This document shows, piece by piece, positions 24,554 through 34,100 of a DNA stretch of 47,464 nt. The notes under the pieces are model-generated. The model saw only the letters and a list, made by a program, of their open reading frames with translations, searched no databases and was not told the origin of the DNA. Each line of letters starts with the position of its first letter. The first letter of the stretch is position 1. Made by a program: the position numbers and the translations under genes. This DNA is from a virus. The DNA lies in the IMG/VR virus record IMGVR_UViG_3300032304_000862, positions 1 to 47,464 of that record; one strand, written 5' to 3'.

Positions 24554-25270
24554 TTAATGAACGCCTGGGGGTAGATTTTGTAAAGCATCAGCATCGGAGG
24601 CATCTCTGTCTGCGATTCTAATAACCTGAACGTGCTCATCTTCAAACTCCATGTTAGGCCCGTCTTCAGGACTCCGCGGAAATCTTACAAGATAATTAGG
24701 AACCTCTAACCAATCGTCGGGAAGGTCTCTGAGTTTTTGTCTATAATCCAACCATTGTTGTTTTAGAGATTCTGGCATATCTGGAGCAATTTTGCCATCA
24801 CTTGCAGCTAGTTTTGAATTTCTTATACTTCTGAGCCATTCATCACTTCTATCTCTTTTATTCTCAAAGAATTTAAGAGGTGCTGTGTAATCTACAGTTA
24901 CGCTGTCTTTGTCATAAACAACTCTAATATCTGAAGGATCTACAACTGTGGCATTTGGTTGATCAACCGGGCCAACAGAAACTTCGTAGATCTTTGGTGC
25001 TTCTAATCCGCCGTAGATCAATCCAATTTTGCAGCAGTTTATGTCAGTGTCTGCTTTTAATATTTCTCTTTTGAGATTCAATGGTAGTGGACGATCGGGT
25101 TCATCTTCTGGTGCATAGGCCTCCATCAAGTACCCAGTTTCTTTATCGAGCCACAAGACTATTTCTTCTGGGCCTTCGTATAACTGTGTACTAGTTTTAC
25201 CTAACGTATTTTCCAACGAATATAAGTAATCCGGTACGCTATATCTCAGCATTTTGGTTATTTTTGCCAT
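24554..25270 (-). CDS. Tail-assembly-chaperone-like protein (Phage_tail_APC-like domain)
   Basis: A 238-aa protein. Residues about 140-200 (RDRSDEWLRSIRNSKLAASD, ... LKQQWLDYRQKLRDLPDDW, ... PNYLVRFPRSPED) closely match the Phage_tail_APC type domain: an R-x-x-R-(N/D)-x-L-L-x-x-(S/T)-D helix, then a W-x-x-Y-R-Q-x-L-R-D-L-P helix and a P. This domain is frequent in fibre-assembly proteins next to receptor-binding proteins. The first 130 residues are a separate region of unknown fold (PDYLYSLENTLG, IVLWLDKETGYL). An AAGGAG ribosome site precedes the ATG. Lying directly after the Cys/Gly-rich pair, it may act as their chaperone or attachment factor. Confidence 0.75.
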   Translation of the reverse strand: MAKITKMLRYSVPDYLYSLENTLGKTSTQLYEGPEEIVLWLDKETGYLMEAYAPEDEPDRPLPLNLKREILKADTDINCCKIGLIYGGLEAPKIYEVSVGPVDQPNATVVDPSDIRVVYDKDSVTVDYTAPLKFFENKRDRSDEWLRSIRNSKLAASDGKIAPDMPESLKQQWLDYRQKLRDLPDDWLEVPNYLVRFPRSPEDGPNMEFEDEHVQVIRIADRDASDADALQNLPPGVH

Positions 25271-25280
25271 TTATTTCTCC

Positions 25281-26108
25281 TTAACTATATGTTATTCTAA
25301 CAAGGCCACCTGCACCGAAACTGCCCCAGCAGGCACTAACTGATGCGGTGGCATGTCCTGCGCCACCGCCACCTGGGAAAGCTGCGTGTGCTGAACAGCA
25401 GGCCAAGTTTCCTACGCACATATGTTTACCGCCAATGCCGTGTCCTGCTGAAATTGGTCCGGAAGGTGAACCTGCAACAGAGAAGTGATCAGCACAGCAG
25501 TCATATTGAGCATTGTATGATCCAGAGGTTCCTCTAAAACACATATCAGATCCGTATACTGGACTATCACAAACGTTGGTAATCCAACCAGCATTGTAGT
25601 TGCCTACGTTGCATTGAACGTTACCAATGTGGCAGTTATAACATTGTGAGATCATGTCCCATGAAGTTGAACCGCCCATGCCACCAATGGCACAGAAGTT
25701 GCTGAGACCAGTGCCATTAACAAAGCTGGTACATCCATGACGGCAATTTTGGTTACATGAACAGCAACAGCTACAATCAGATGATCCAGCAGCACACACC
25801 GTGTACACAGTACCATCTGTAAATCCATTCACTGACTTGGTCAATGTTCTTACGCCATAATTTCCGCCTTGGCCTCCACAGCCGTGATCATAGTCACCAC
25901 CTGATGAACCACCTGGGCCACCACCTGACAGTATTTCAAACTTGATTGAAGTGGTGCCGTTAGGTACTGTCCAAGCGCAACAACGACCTCCGTTTTGAGG
26001 ACTCCAGTTGTTGACGTTCCAAATGTATAATTCATTTAGTTCTGCAATTTTACATTGGTGTTGGCTGTTGCCATAAACGATACCATTGTTCGATAATTGT
26101 ACTGGCAT
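25281..26108 (-). CDS. Cys/Gly-rich putative adhesin, copy 1 (275 aa)
   Basis: A 275-aa protein with 24 cysteines and many Gly-rich turns. Residues 1-50 hold a conserved head (LNELYIWN, NWSPQNGGRCCAW). Next is a glycine-rich domain of phage-fibre type: VPNGTTSIKFEILSGGGPGG (48-67) and a TYTV-like strand, ending FPGGGGAGHA ... GSFGAGGLVRITY (244-274). Between lies a Cys cluster CSCCCSCNQNCRHGC (112-126). The fold class resembles glycine-rich tip adhesins, in which Gly loops carry receptor specificity. The cysteines may form a disulphide net or bind metal. An AAGGAG ribosome site is present. It is a tandem duplicate of the next gene. Confidence 0.75.
   Translation of the reverse strand: MPVQLSNNGIVYGNSQHQCKIAELNELYIWNVNNWSPQNGGRCCAWTVPNGTTSIKFEILSGGGPGGSSGGDYDHGCGGQGGNYGVRTLTKSVNGFTDGTVYTVCAAGSSDCSCCCSCNQNCRHGCTSFVNGTGLSNFCAIGGMGGSTSWDMISQCYNCHIGNVQCNVGNYNAGWITNVCDSPVYGSDMCFRGTSGSYNAQYDCCADHFSVAGSPSGPISAGHGIGGKHMCVGNLACCSAHAAFPGGGGAGHATASVSACWGSFGAGGLVRITYS
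25731..25775 (-). other. Metallothionein-like Cys cluster (coding)
   Basis: These bases encode residues 112-126 of copy 1, C-S-C-C-C-S-C-x3-C-x3-C (8 Cys in 15 residues when the flanks are counted). The cluster is unchanged in copy 2 (+842 bp). Dense clusters like this bind metals such as Zn or Cu in metallothioneins; here they might equally form disulphides. Confidence 0.6.
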
Positions 26109-26122
26109 TTTCTAATTTCTCC

Positions 26123-26950
26123 TTAGATATATGTTATTCTAACAAGGCCGCCTGCGCCGAAACTGCCCCAGCAGGCATTAACTGAGTCAGTTGCATGTCC
26201 TGCGCCGCCTCCCCCTGGGAAAGCTGCGTGTGCTGAACAGCAGGCTAGATTGCCTACGCAGCGATGTTTGCCGCCGATTCCGTGTCCTGCAAAAAACGGA
26301 CCGCTTGGTGAGCCTTGAACTGAGAACGCATCAGCGCAACAGTTGTACTGATGATTATATGACCCAGATGTTCCTCTAAAACATACATCAGATCCGTATA
26401 CTGGACTATCACAAACTTGATTAACCCATGGGCCGTTGTAGTTGCCCACGCTGCATTGAATGTTACCAATGTGGCAGTTATAGCAGTTAGAGATCATGTC
26501 CCATGAAGTTGAACCACCCATGCCACCAATGGCACAGAAGTTGCTCAAGCCAGTGCCATTAACAAAGCTGGTACATCCATGACGGCAATTTTGGTTACAT
26601 GAACAGCAGCAGCTACAATCTGACGAGCCTGCGGCACACACTGTGTATACTGTGCCGTCTGTAAATCCATGTACTGATTTTTGCAGTGTTCTTACGCCGT
26701 AATTTCCGCCTTGCCCGCCAACGCCGTGATCAGAGTCACCACCGGATGAGCCACCTGGACCACCACCTGACAATATTTCAAATCTGATCGAAGTGGTCCC
26801 TGTGGGTACTGCCCAAGCGCAACAACGGCCTCCGTTTTGAGGACTCCAGTTGCTGGCATTCCATATGTATAATTCATTGAGTTCTTCAATGCGGCACTTG
26901 TGTTGCCCGTTGGCAAAAATTATTCCGCAATTCGATAACTGTACTGGCAT
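26123..26950 (-). CDS. Cys/Gly-rich putative adhesin, copy 2 (275 aa)
   Basis: A 275-aa duplicate of the preceding gene, offset by 842 bp, also with 24 Cys and the same Gly-rich loops. Most Cys line up; copy 2 gains Cys8 and loses Cys77 (Val). Differences lie mainly in the N-terminal 30 residues and at about 170-220 (GNYNGPWVNQVC; NHQYNCCADAFSVQGSPSGPFF). The central DNA stretch around 26463-26622 is almost identical to 25621-25780. The duplicates may be an alternate pair of tips or two subunits of one adhesin. An AGAGAG ribosome site precedes the start. Both copies follow the S74 fibre. Confidence 0.75.
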   Translation of the reverse strand: MPVQLSNCGIIFANGQHKCRIEELNELYIWNASNWSPQNGGRCCAWAVPTGTTSIRFEILSGGGPGGSSGGDSDHGVGGQGGNYGVRTLQKSVHGFTDGTVYTVCAAGSSDCSCCCSCNQNCRHGCTSFVNGTGLSNFCAIGGMGGSTSWDMISNCYNCHIGNIQCSVGNYNGPWVNQVCDSPVYGSDVCFRGTSGSYNHQYNCCADAFSVQGSPSGPFFAGHGIGGKHRCVGNLACCSAHAAFPGGGGAGHATDSVNACWGSFGAGGLVRITYI

Positions 26951-26952
26951 TT

Positions 26953-27828
26953 TTAATTCTCTCTTTTCATATCTTCAATTTCTGCTTTTAGAGCCTTAAC
27001 AGCCTCTATCAGCAAGGGAATTAATTTGTCATATCTCACAGCAAGATAGCCGTCTTCTCTTTCGACCACAGCTGATGGTACTATTTCTTTTACTTCTTGA
27101 GCAATAACTCCCACGTCCTGCATGGTGCGTTCTGGGTACATTTCTTGCGCAATTTTATTCCAGTGATATTCATATCCTGATATTTTTAATAATTTTTCTA
27201 GGCTATTATCGATCTTTGAAAGATTTTCTTTTAGTCTGATATCCGACGATGCATATGAATATATATCTGCACCTACATACAATGCTCCACTGATACCAAC
27301 CCCGCCAGTAACAACCAATGTTCCACTAGTGATGTTGCTCGCAGTCTGCGCACCGGCTAAAGTCATTCTACCAGTGCTTGGCTGATATGTCGCTTTGGTA
27401 GTTGACACGTTTGCAGTTGCTAAATTGCCTGAGGTGGAAGTGGTAAACATAACATAGTGGGTGCTTGCCGACGCTGTTTCATCCTGAATTGCAATAGATT
27501 TTGATGTCCAGCTCAATGTTCCAGACGAATTGGTTGTTAGTACTTGACCGTTCGAGCCGTCAGTGGCAGGCAGTGTCCATAACACATCAGCTGTTACTGT
27601 TGCAGGAGCTTGAAATCCTACCCAATTCGAAGAATCAGCATCTCCGAACCTCAGATCGGTCTGTGCATTTAATTGAAAATTTGCAGTAGCAACGACCCGC
27701 CCGGTGCCGCCCGGGCTAAGAGTAATATCTTGATTGGCCGCGGTGGTCAAGGCTTGTTCGGGCGAAATTTGAATAGATCCTACTAGTGCAGGGCTACCCA
27801 CAAGTCCGCTATTGATTTTTCTTGCCAT
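26953..27828 (-). CDS. Tail-fibre protein with S74 intramolecular chaperone
   Basis: A 291-aa fibre protein. The N-terminal ~190 residues are beta-rich shaft (TLSPGGTGRVVATANFQL, LRFGDADSSNWVGF and TGGVGISGALYVG repeats). The C-terminal ~100 residues are a Peptidase_S74 (endosialidase ICA) chaperone: SDIRLKENLSKI (195-206) with the Ser195/Lys200 cleavage pair at the known i, i+5 spacing. GYEYHWN, QDVGVIAQEVKEIVPSAV and AVRYDKLIPLLIEAVKALKAEI (coiled-coil) follow. The chaperone would trimerise the fibre and then cut itself off before Ser195. An AAAGGATAAG ribosome site precedes the ATG. Confidence 0.88.
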   Translation of the reverse strand: MARKINSGLVGSPALVGSIQISPEQALTTAANQDITLSPGGTGRVVATANFQLNAQTDLRFGDADSSNWVGFQAPATVTADVLWTLPATDGSNGQVLTTNSSGTLSWTSKSIAIQDETASASTHYVMFTTSTSGNLATANVSTTKATYQPSTGRMTLAGAQTASNITSGTLVVTGGVGISGALYVGADIYSYASSDIRLKENLSKIDNSLEKLLKISGYEYHWNKIAQEMYPERTMQDVGVIAQEVKEIVPSAVVEREDGYLAVRYDKLIPLLIEAVKALKAEIEDMKREN

Positions 27829-27843
27829 GATCTTATCCTTTTA

Positions 27844-28173
27844 TTAAGCTGTTGCCGTTTCGATACCGTAGACCACAGCATTTACGCTCGAAGCACTGGA
27901 TCTTACCACCAATCTTTTATCTGCATCCATAACAATACCGGTTCTTTCTAGCACACCCTTGGCAGCTAAACTTACATCAAATTCAAGGTATTCCGACGGA
28001 TCAGGGGTTGCTGCCGTTGCCGCAGTGCAAATTGCCACTTGAACGGTAACTGCTGATGCGCTGCGATTACATATGCTGAGTGTTACTACTGCAAATGTAT
28101 TGTCTGGTACGTCATACACCTGGGTGTTGGTCGCCGCTGATAGATTTGCTACTCCTAGTCTTCCTGTTGCCAT
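27844..28173 (-). CDS. Small beta-sandwich virion protein (109 aa)
   Basis: A 109-aa beta-rich protein whose pattern (VVTLSICNRSASAVTVQVAI, then GVLERTGIVMDADKRLVVRSSASSVNAVVYG) is shared with the 110-aa protein at 41762-42094 and the 133-aa protein at 45115-45516. All three have an N/S-rich VTVxI strand followed by a conserved G-I-V/E-R turn and a short final strand. Such proteins are found in fibre clusters of T4-like marine phages. I infer a small sandwich domain for fibre assembly or decoration. It has a CTAAATA promoter and a GGAG ribosome site. Confidence 0.6.
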   Translation of the reverse strand: MATGRLGVANLSAATNTQVYDVPDNTFAVVTLSICNRSASAVTVQVAICTAATAATPDPSEYLEFDVSLAAKGVLERTGIVMDADKRLVVRSSASSVNAVVYGIETATA

Positions 28174-28192
28174 AATTTATTCTCCATGTATA

Positions 28193-28199
28193 TATTTAG
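28193..28199 (-). promoter_or_regulatory. Late promoter CTAAATA
   Basis: CTAAATA on the minus strand, 19 nt before the ATG at 28173, followed by TATACATGGAG with a clear Shine-Dalgarno. It lies in the short gap after the 2510-aa gene and would drive the fibre, adhesin and chaperone genes 28173 to 24554. Confidence 0.65.
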
Positions 28200-31100
28200 T
28201 TCAAAAAGTAATTGAATGCTATAGGCAATCCAATAACACCGCCTCTGAATTCAAAGACTGCATTCATCTTGATTGGTCCTGCAGTTGTGGTAGTGATTAT
28301 GTTAGAGCTGATAAAAATACTACCTGCTGTCACAGAGTTCACGTTCAAGCTAGCACCACCACCACCGATCTGTCCAGCAATAAATGCTTTGATTGCTCGT
28401 TGTGTAGGCACAATATTGTCCGAATCAGCAGTAAAGAACGGATCTGTTGAAAATTCCGTAATAGTAGCTGATCCGCCACCTAGCGTTACGTTGCCTAGGT
28501 TAAGTTCTTGTAGTCCTGAAATATTAAACGCATCAGCATTCAATGTAGCAACACCAGTGCTTTGTTCAATAGCAAACAAGTCGCCAACTCGGAAATTACC
28601 GTCCTGGTCTGTGGATGTAAAGAACACTCGTCCACCGCCTTGTTCCACAGTTTCATTTGCAGGAATTGGCGCTTGCAGTGGTAGTCCTGGGTAATTGGTC
28701 TCTATGAAGCTGCCTGTGCCAATGTCTAAGAAGTCATGTCCCGTGAGTCGAACTTGACTATATTTCAATCGCATAGTAACGGCTGCACCGTCAGGTGGAG
28801 CTTCCGATATAGTAAGTGCAGGACTGAGCTGCAGAAACGCTGTGTAAGATCCGTCATTTGCACCAAGGAATGTGATGACATTCACTAACTTGAATACTCT
28901 GTTAGGCAAATGACTGAATACCACGTTGGAGCCTGGTGTAGGTTGTTGATTGAGTCTGCGAGTGGCCACAAATGTACCAGATTGGAATAGATCTGAATAG
29001 CCGTCGCCGGTGTTTATTTCACCGCTGCCTGTGACAAATTGTGAGCCTCTGTTTACAAAGCTAGGATTGGCCAATACACCACTGTTTTTCCTTACTGTTA
29101 CTGGAGATTCAAATGTGTTGTTAGGATCAGTGAATGTGATGTTAGGCACAGTGGTATAACCTGATCCAGGTTCTGTGATATTGACCTGGAACAGTTTATT
29201 AGCAGCCACTTTGGCGCGACCTCTAGCGGTGGCTCCAGTTCTGATATACGTGGCTGTATCACCTGTGCCGCCTCCAACTCCTACAAACAAGCCGTATCTA
29301 TTTCTGTTACCAAAGGTGATAGCTGAGAAGCCACTAGCTGCTGTGCTGGTAGCTCTTAGAGTCCATGTAACACCATCTGGCGAAGTTGCTGCTGCTGTGG
29401 TTGTGCTCACAGCAAGGAATAATCCCTGACCGTAGGTAACAGATGTCCATAGTGCTGTGGCTGGCAATGTGCTAGCTGCCCATGTAATTCCATCCAAGCT
29501 GTATGCAGCTATAGTTCCGCTGGTGTTTGAAATAGCAACGAATCTATTGTTACCATATGCAATGCTGTTCCAGTTTGAGCTAGAAGGCAATGTGCCTGCA
29601 GTCCAAGTGCCTGTGACTGTGGTCGATGTAGCATGATTAGTTACGTTAGTACCACTCTTGATTGCAACAAATCTGTTTTTACCGTAAGCGATAGCTGTAA
29701 ATCCAGTGGTAGTTAATGTACCAGTTTGATCCCAATTTTCGCCGTCGTTGCTGATTCGCACTGTGGTTACATCGCTAGCTAGTGCTACAAATTTTTGGGC
29801 ACCAAATGTCACATCGACCCATGTAGCAGAAGTCACCATGCTTCTTGCAACCCAGGTAATACCATCTGCACTGTATGCACCTGTTGTGTTGGCGCTTGTG
29901 CCTGCCACTGCTACAAATCTGCTGACTTTGCTCAAAGAAGAATTATCATCAAAAAGACCTACAGCCATAGCATCCCAGTTTGCTGCACTTGGCATCAAGC
30001 TGGCTCTTGTGGTCCATAACTGGCCGTCTTCGGACGTTGCACCCACTGTGCTGCCTGCTCTTAAGGCAACATATCTACCACCAATGCCGTAGCCGCTGTG
30101 ATCAAAGTCTATGATAGCACCTGTGGTAGAATTCACTGCGGTGATTGTGATCACCAAATCGTTGGCAGTGCTGAGGCCGCCTAGACTTGTACCTAAAATA
30201 GTTATAGTCTGTAATCTAACATATCCTGTACCTGCGGTTTGAACAGATGGAGTGTATTTCCATCCGTTGCGCACTACTGTAAATGTAGCGCCTACTCCTG
30301 ATCCTGCATAGGTGCCTATGACTGAGGTATAAACTGCGGCAGTTTCACCATATTTTACAGCTCTCCATGCTCCGCTGGTTGGCAATGTGCTTGCTGTACT
30401 GGTATATCCAGGGGCAGCAAATGTCACTCTCGGCTCAATGATGTATGTAGTAGAAGCATCTGGTGTTACAATTGCTGTGCCTGCTATTAAATGATCAAAT
30501 CCTGCAGTGCCGTCTGATTCTTTAACCAATCCAGCTACTTTAGTACCTGAATTATATGTGTTAATAATACCAAACTGACCTACACCTGCTCCGCCTGTGA
30601 GCACAATCTTCATGCCTATGTAAGCAGTGCTGGATTCTCCGTCTGTAGCAGCGATAGTAACTGAAGTAGAAGTACCGCTCTGTGCAGTGTTAGAGTTGGT
30701 AATATATCCAAAGCCACCAAGATTGCCTTCGGCTTCTGGAGCATTTGTACTATCTTCTACCAAATCCAACATGCGAACTTCAAATACAGCATCGTCACGG
30801 AATTCATCAGTTTCAATAACTTGACCTGAACCGCCACCTGTGATTGTATAGCTAACTTCTGTGTAATCTATGCCAGCATTTTGATATTCTATTTGAATCA
30901 ATGCTGATCCGTTAGTGATTACACGATCAATCACAGCTTCAAACTGTAGTCTGTTATCAACAATACCTGTGTCTGGTGTTTCTGATGCGTCAAATCCTTC
31001 TGCCACAGAACCAAAATCACCGTATGAATTGTTGCCGTTGGTAGCTCTAATACGTCCACCATTCTCTGCTAGGTATGCAATGTGTGCATAGTATGAGAAC

Positions 31101-34100
31101 ACCGATACCAATTCAGCACGACCGTTGTTGGTAATCCAAGCTCCGATACCATCGCTTAGGACCTGTGTAAAGTCATTGCTAACTATAGAATCGTTACCGC
31201 CGTTGTGCAATGCACCGTCAATCTTTTGGCCAACGCAGGCTGTGCCTATGGTGGTTACACCTTGTACATATGGTGAACGTGTGATGATCCATGCACGATA
31301 GTCTTCAGGTCCCCATCCTGGATCAAGAGATGCATATGCACCTGCGGATACTCTTGATGTACCAAATTCATTTTCGGCCAACAAGTCACCAGTAAGTCCT
31401 TGCAGAGTTTGATCTCTAACGCCAGTAGCGTCTCTGAGATAATACATGTCCTCTTCCAAACTGCCTGTTACGCTGTTAGCGTAATATCTAGCTGCATATC
31501 TGGATTTGTAATTACCTGGATATTTCAAATCGTACTTGATTGCATCAATGTAAGTGTTAACATCTCTGAGACAGGCTGTGCTGCTGTAGAACAGAGACAC
31601 AGTCATCGAACCACTGCTGACAGCAGCGATATCAATATCAAACGCTGTGTTTGAATCTCTTGTTGTAGCAATCTTGAAAGTAGTTGCACTGACCACATTC
31701 TGCACATAATAAGTGGTTGTGGTATTCACTCCGCCAAATACGGTACCTGTGAATCTTATAGCAGCATTTCTTGTCATCCATGCTGTTGATGTGCAAGTGA
31801 ATACGTCTGTGGCTTCTGTGGCAGCTGTGACTGTGGTAGTGTATGTTGAATCAATGTACGCATCAATTTCTGATACAATATATGATCTGTTGCGCTCTAA
31901 TTGCAGCACAGCATAATCAACCATTCTGTTGCCAGTGGCACAGCGACTTCCGTCGTTGGTAGCACCGTAGACAATATCATCTAGTGTAGTCATTAATGTT
32001 TCAATACGAGCTTGGGCGGTTGCATCACCACCCACGTTGGCTTTGGCCAATCCTTTTACGTATGCAAACGCTGCACGAGTAGCTGTTTTCTGATTCAGTG
32101 AATACACATCGCTGGCGCTAGCCCGCAGATATGCGTAAGCAGCTTCTCTAGTTTTAAAGTTGCTGTTGAACATAAAGTCAAACATCACTGCTTCTAAGAT
32201 AAGTCTTGTATCTCTTTCGCATTTAGCAGAGTTGTAGACCAGTGCAGGATAGTTAGTGCTGAGATATGTAGTAGCAGCAGCGACTATGGTTTCTTGTGCA
32301 GCATCTAGAGTCACGGCAGCAGCAATCAACGCAGTGGTTGATGTAACAGCATTAGTAGCAGTAGGATAATCTATAACTTCTACAGGTATGCTGATGCCGG
32401 CACCATTGGTAAACGAAGATAACACACTTCCGCCATATGTAGCTGCAAGCTGGAATGTGTTAGTGGTTACTGTGCCTACTACCCAATATTTGACACCGTT
32501 GGTCAATCCGTTGCTAGTTTCTCTCGGAATCACAGCATCGCCTATGCTTAATCCATGATTGTTACTAGTCAACGTGTTCAATGAAGCTATGGTAGTAATT
32601 GTAATCTGTGGTGTTGTAGCCTCAGTGGAGTCACCTTGTATGATATTAGTGATGATGTCTACCAATGCTCCTACTGTGCCAGCAGCGGCGGAACCGCCTG
32701 GTAAATTAGCACTGGTCCATTGAGTAGCAGTATTGCCTGTGGATTTGATCACGCCCGTATTGGCAACGATCAATTGTGCCACAGCCTTTAATCTACCGTA
32801 AGCTGCCACAGTAGCAGCGATTTCTGTGCTGTCAATCTGTAGTGATGAGCTGTTATCTCCGTCAAAGTATGCTGTGCCAGCTACTAGAGTAGCCCAGGTT
32901 CCGCCATAGGTCAAATCATAGCTCATAGCATCAACGATAAATGCTACATCGCGTTTGCATTTGGTTCTGCTGTATTTTACTGTGGGATAGTTTACTGTCA
33001 AAAATGCAGTGATTTCTTCTTTGATAAATTCTTTGTTTTCACGTAACAGTGCTCTTGCATCACCAAATCCTGATAGGAATGATATGTTATATCCTGTGGG
33101 GTCTGCGGAACTCAACATGAATGTAGAGCTGATCTTGAAATCAATCTGATGCTGCATAACTCTAACCAACTGTGCTGCATCTGCTGCTTCGTCGGTACTG
33201 GCATATGGAAATGCTACACTCTGTGTGGCAGTGTTACCGGCGCTTTCTGTGACATTAGCTCCTCTTACAATTTGATCAACCACTGTTTGTAATCTAGTTA
33301 ATGCACCTACACTGTAGCCAGCATCTGATCTATTTGTCAAACTACCTGCAGGACCTGCATTGGTCGAACGCAGTTCGTCTCCTTGTACACAGGTTTGTTC
33401 TGGCACAATGATCGGTAATGTTTCTCTATACTGACCTGTAGCTATATTGATTAGATTGCTAGGACTGTATCTTGCTGGTACACTGGCTATGGCAGCTGCT
33501 ATCTGAGGTGCGGTAACCGCTGCTGCTCTAGCTGTGATAGCATTTGTAATCAGTGTTACACTTGCTGTTATCGTAGGAAGTGCAGTAGTTTCTGCTGTGA
33601 GATCTGCATTGAAATATTGAGCCACTGTGGCAGTGGAATTATCGCCGTTCAGTGTCTGATAATTTATTGTCGGAGCTGTCTGTGCTAAAACATTTCCAAT
33701 AACTGTGAGCATGTAGTTGTAGGCAGCTACTGATTCGTCGCCTTCAATGGCCAATCCTGGATATGCTTCTGTTTCACCTTCGCTGAGTCCGCCAATCAAT
33801 GAATTAGCAACACCGCGTGATTTAACATTGCCACCATGGCACAGATCATAGATCACTGCATCTAATGTAAAGCCTACATCTCGCTCACATTTGAAATCAT
33901 TGTAGACAAATGCTGAAGTAAATGGTGCTGTGTTTGTGGTGATTTGACGCTGAATAAATTCTGTGACTTCGCGTTGAATAAACACACGGTTGAGTTCTAA
34001 CAGATATCTTGCGTCGGGATTGCGAGGACCACGTTCTACCTGTTCACAGGCATATCGAATGGTTTTAAATGGTTTATCCCAAGTTCTGCCATGCACTGGT

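Noticed and set aside
25850-26916. Minus-strand frames within the Cys/Gly-rich duplicates as extra overlapping genes
   Set aside because: They occur at equivalent places in both copies only because the DNA is duplicated; no separate ribosome site is visible.
28212-28694. A 160-codon plus-strand frame opposite the C-terminus of giant protein A
   Set aside because: It is antisense to conserved coding sequence, and a similar frame appears opposite the paralogous stretch of protein B at about 36002, as expected for a shadow of a conserved segment.
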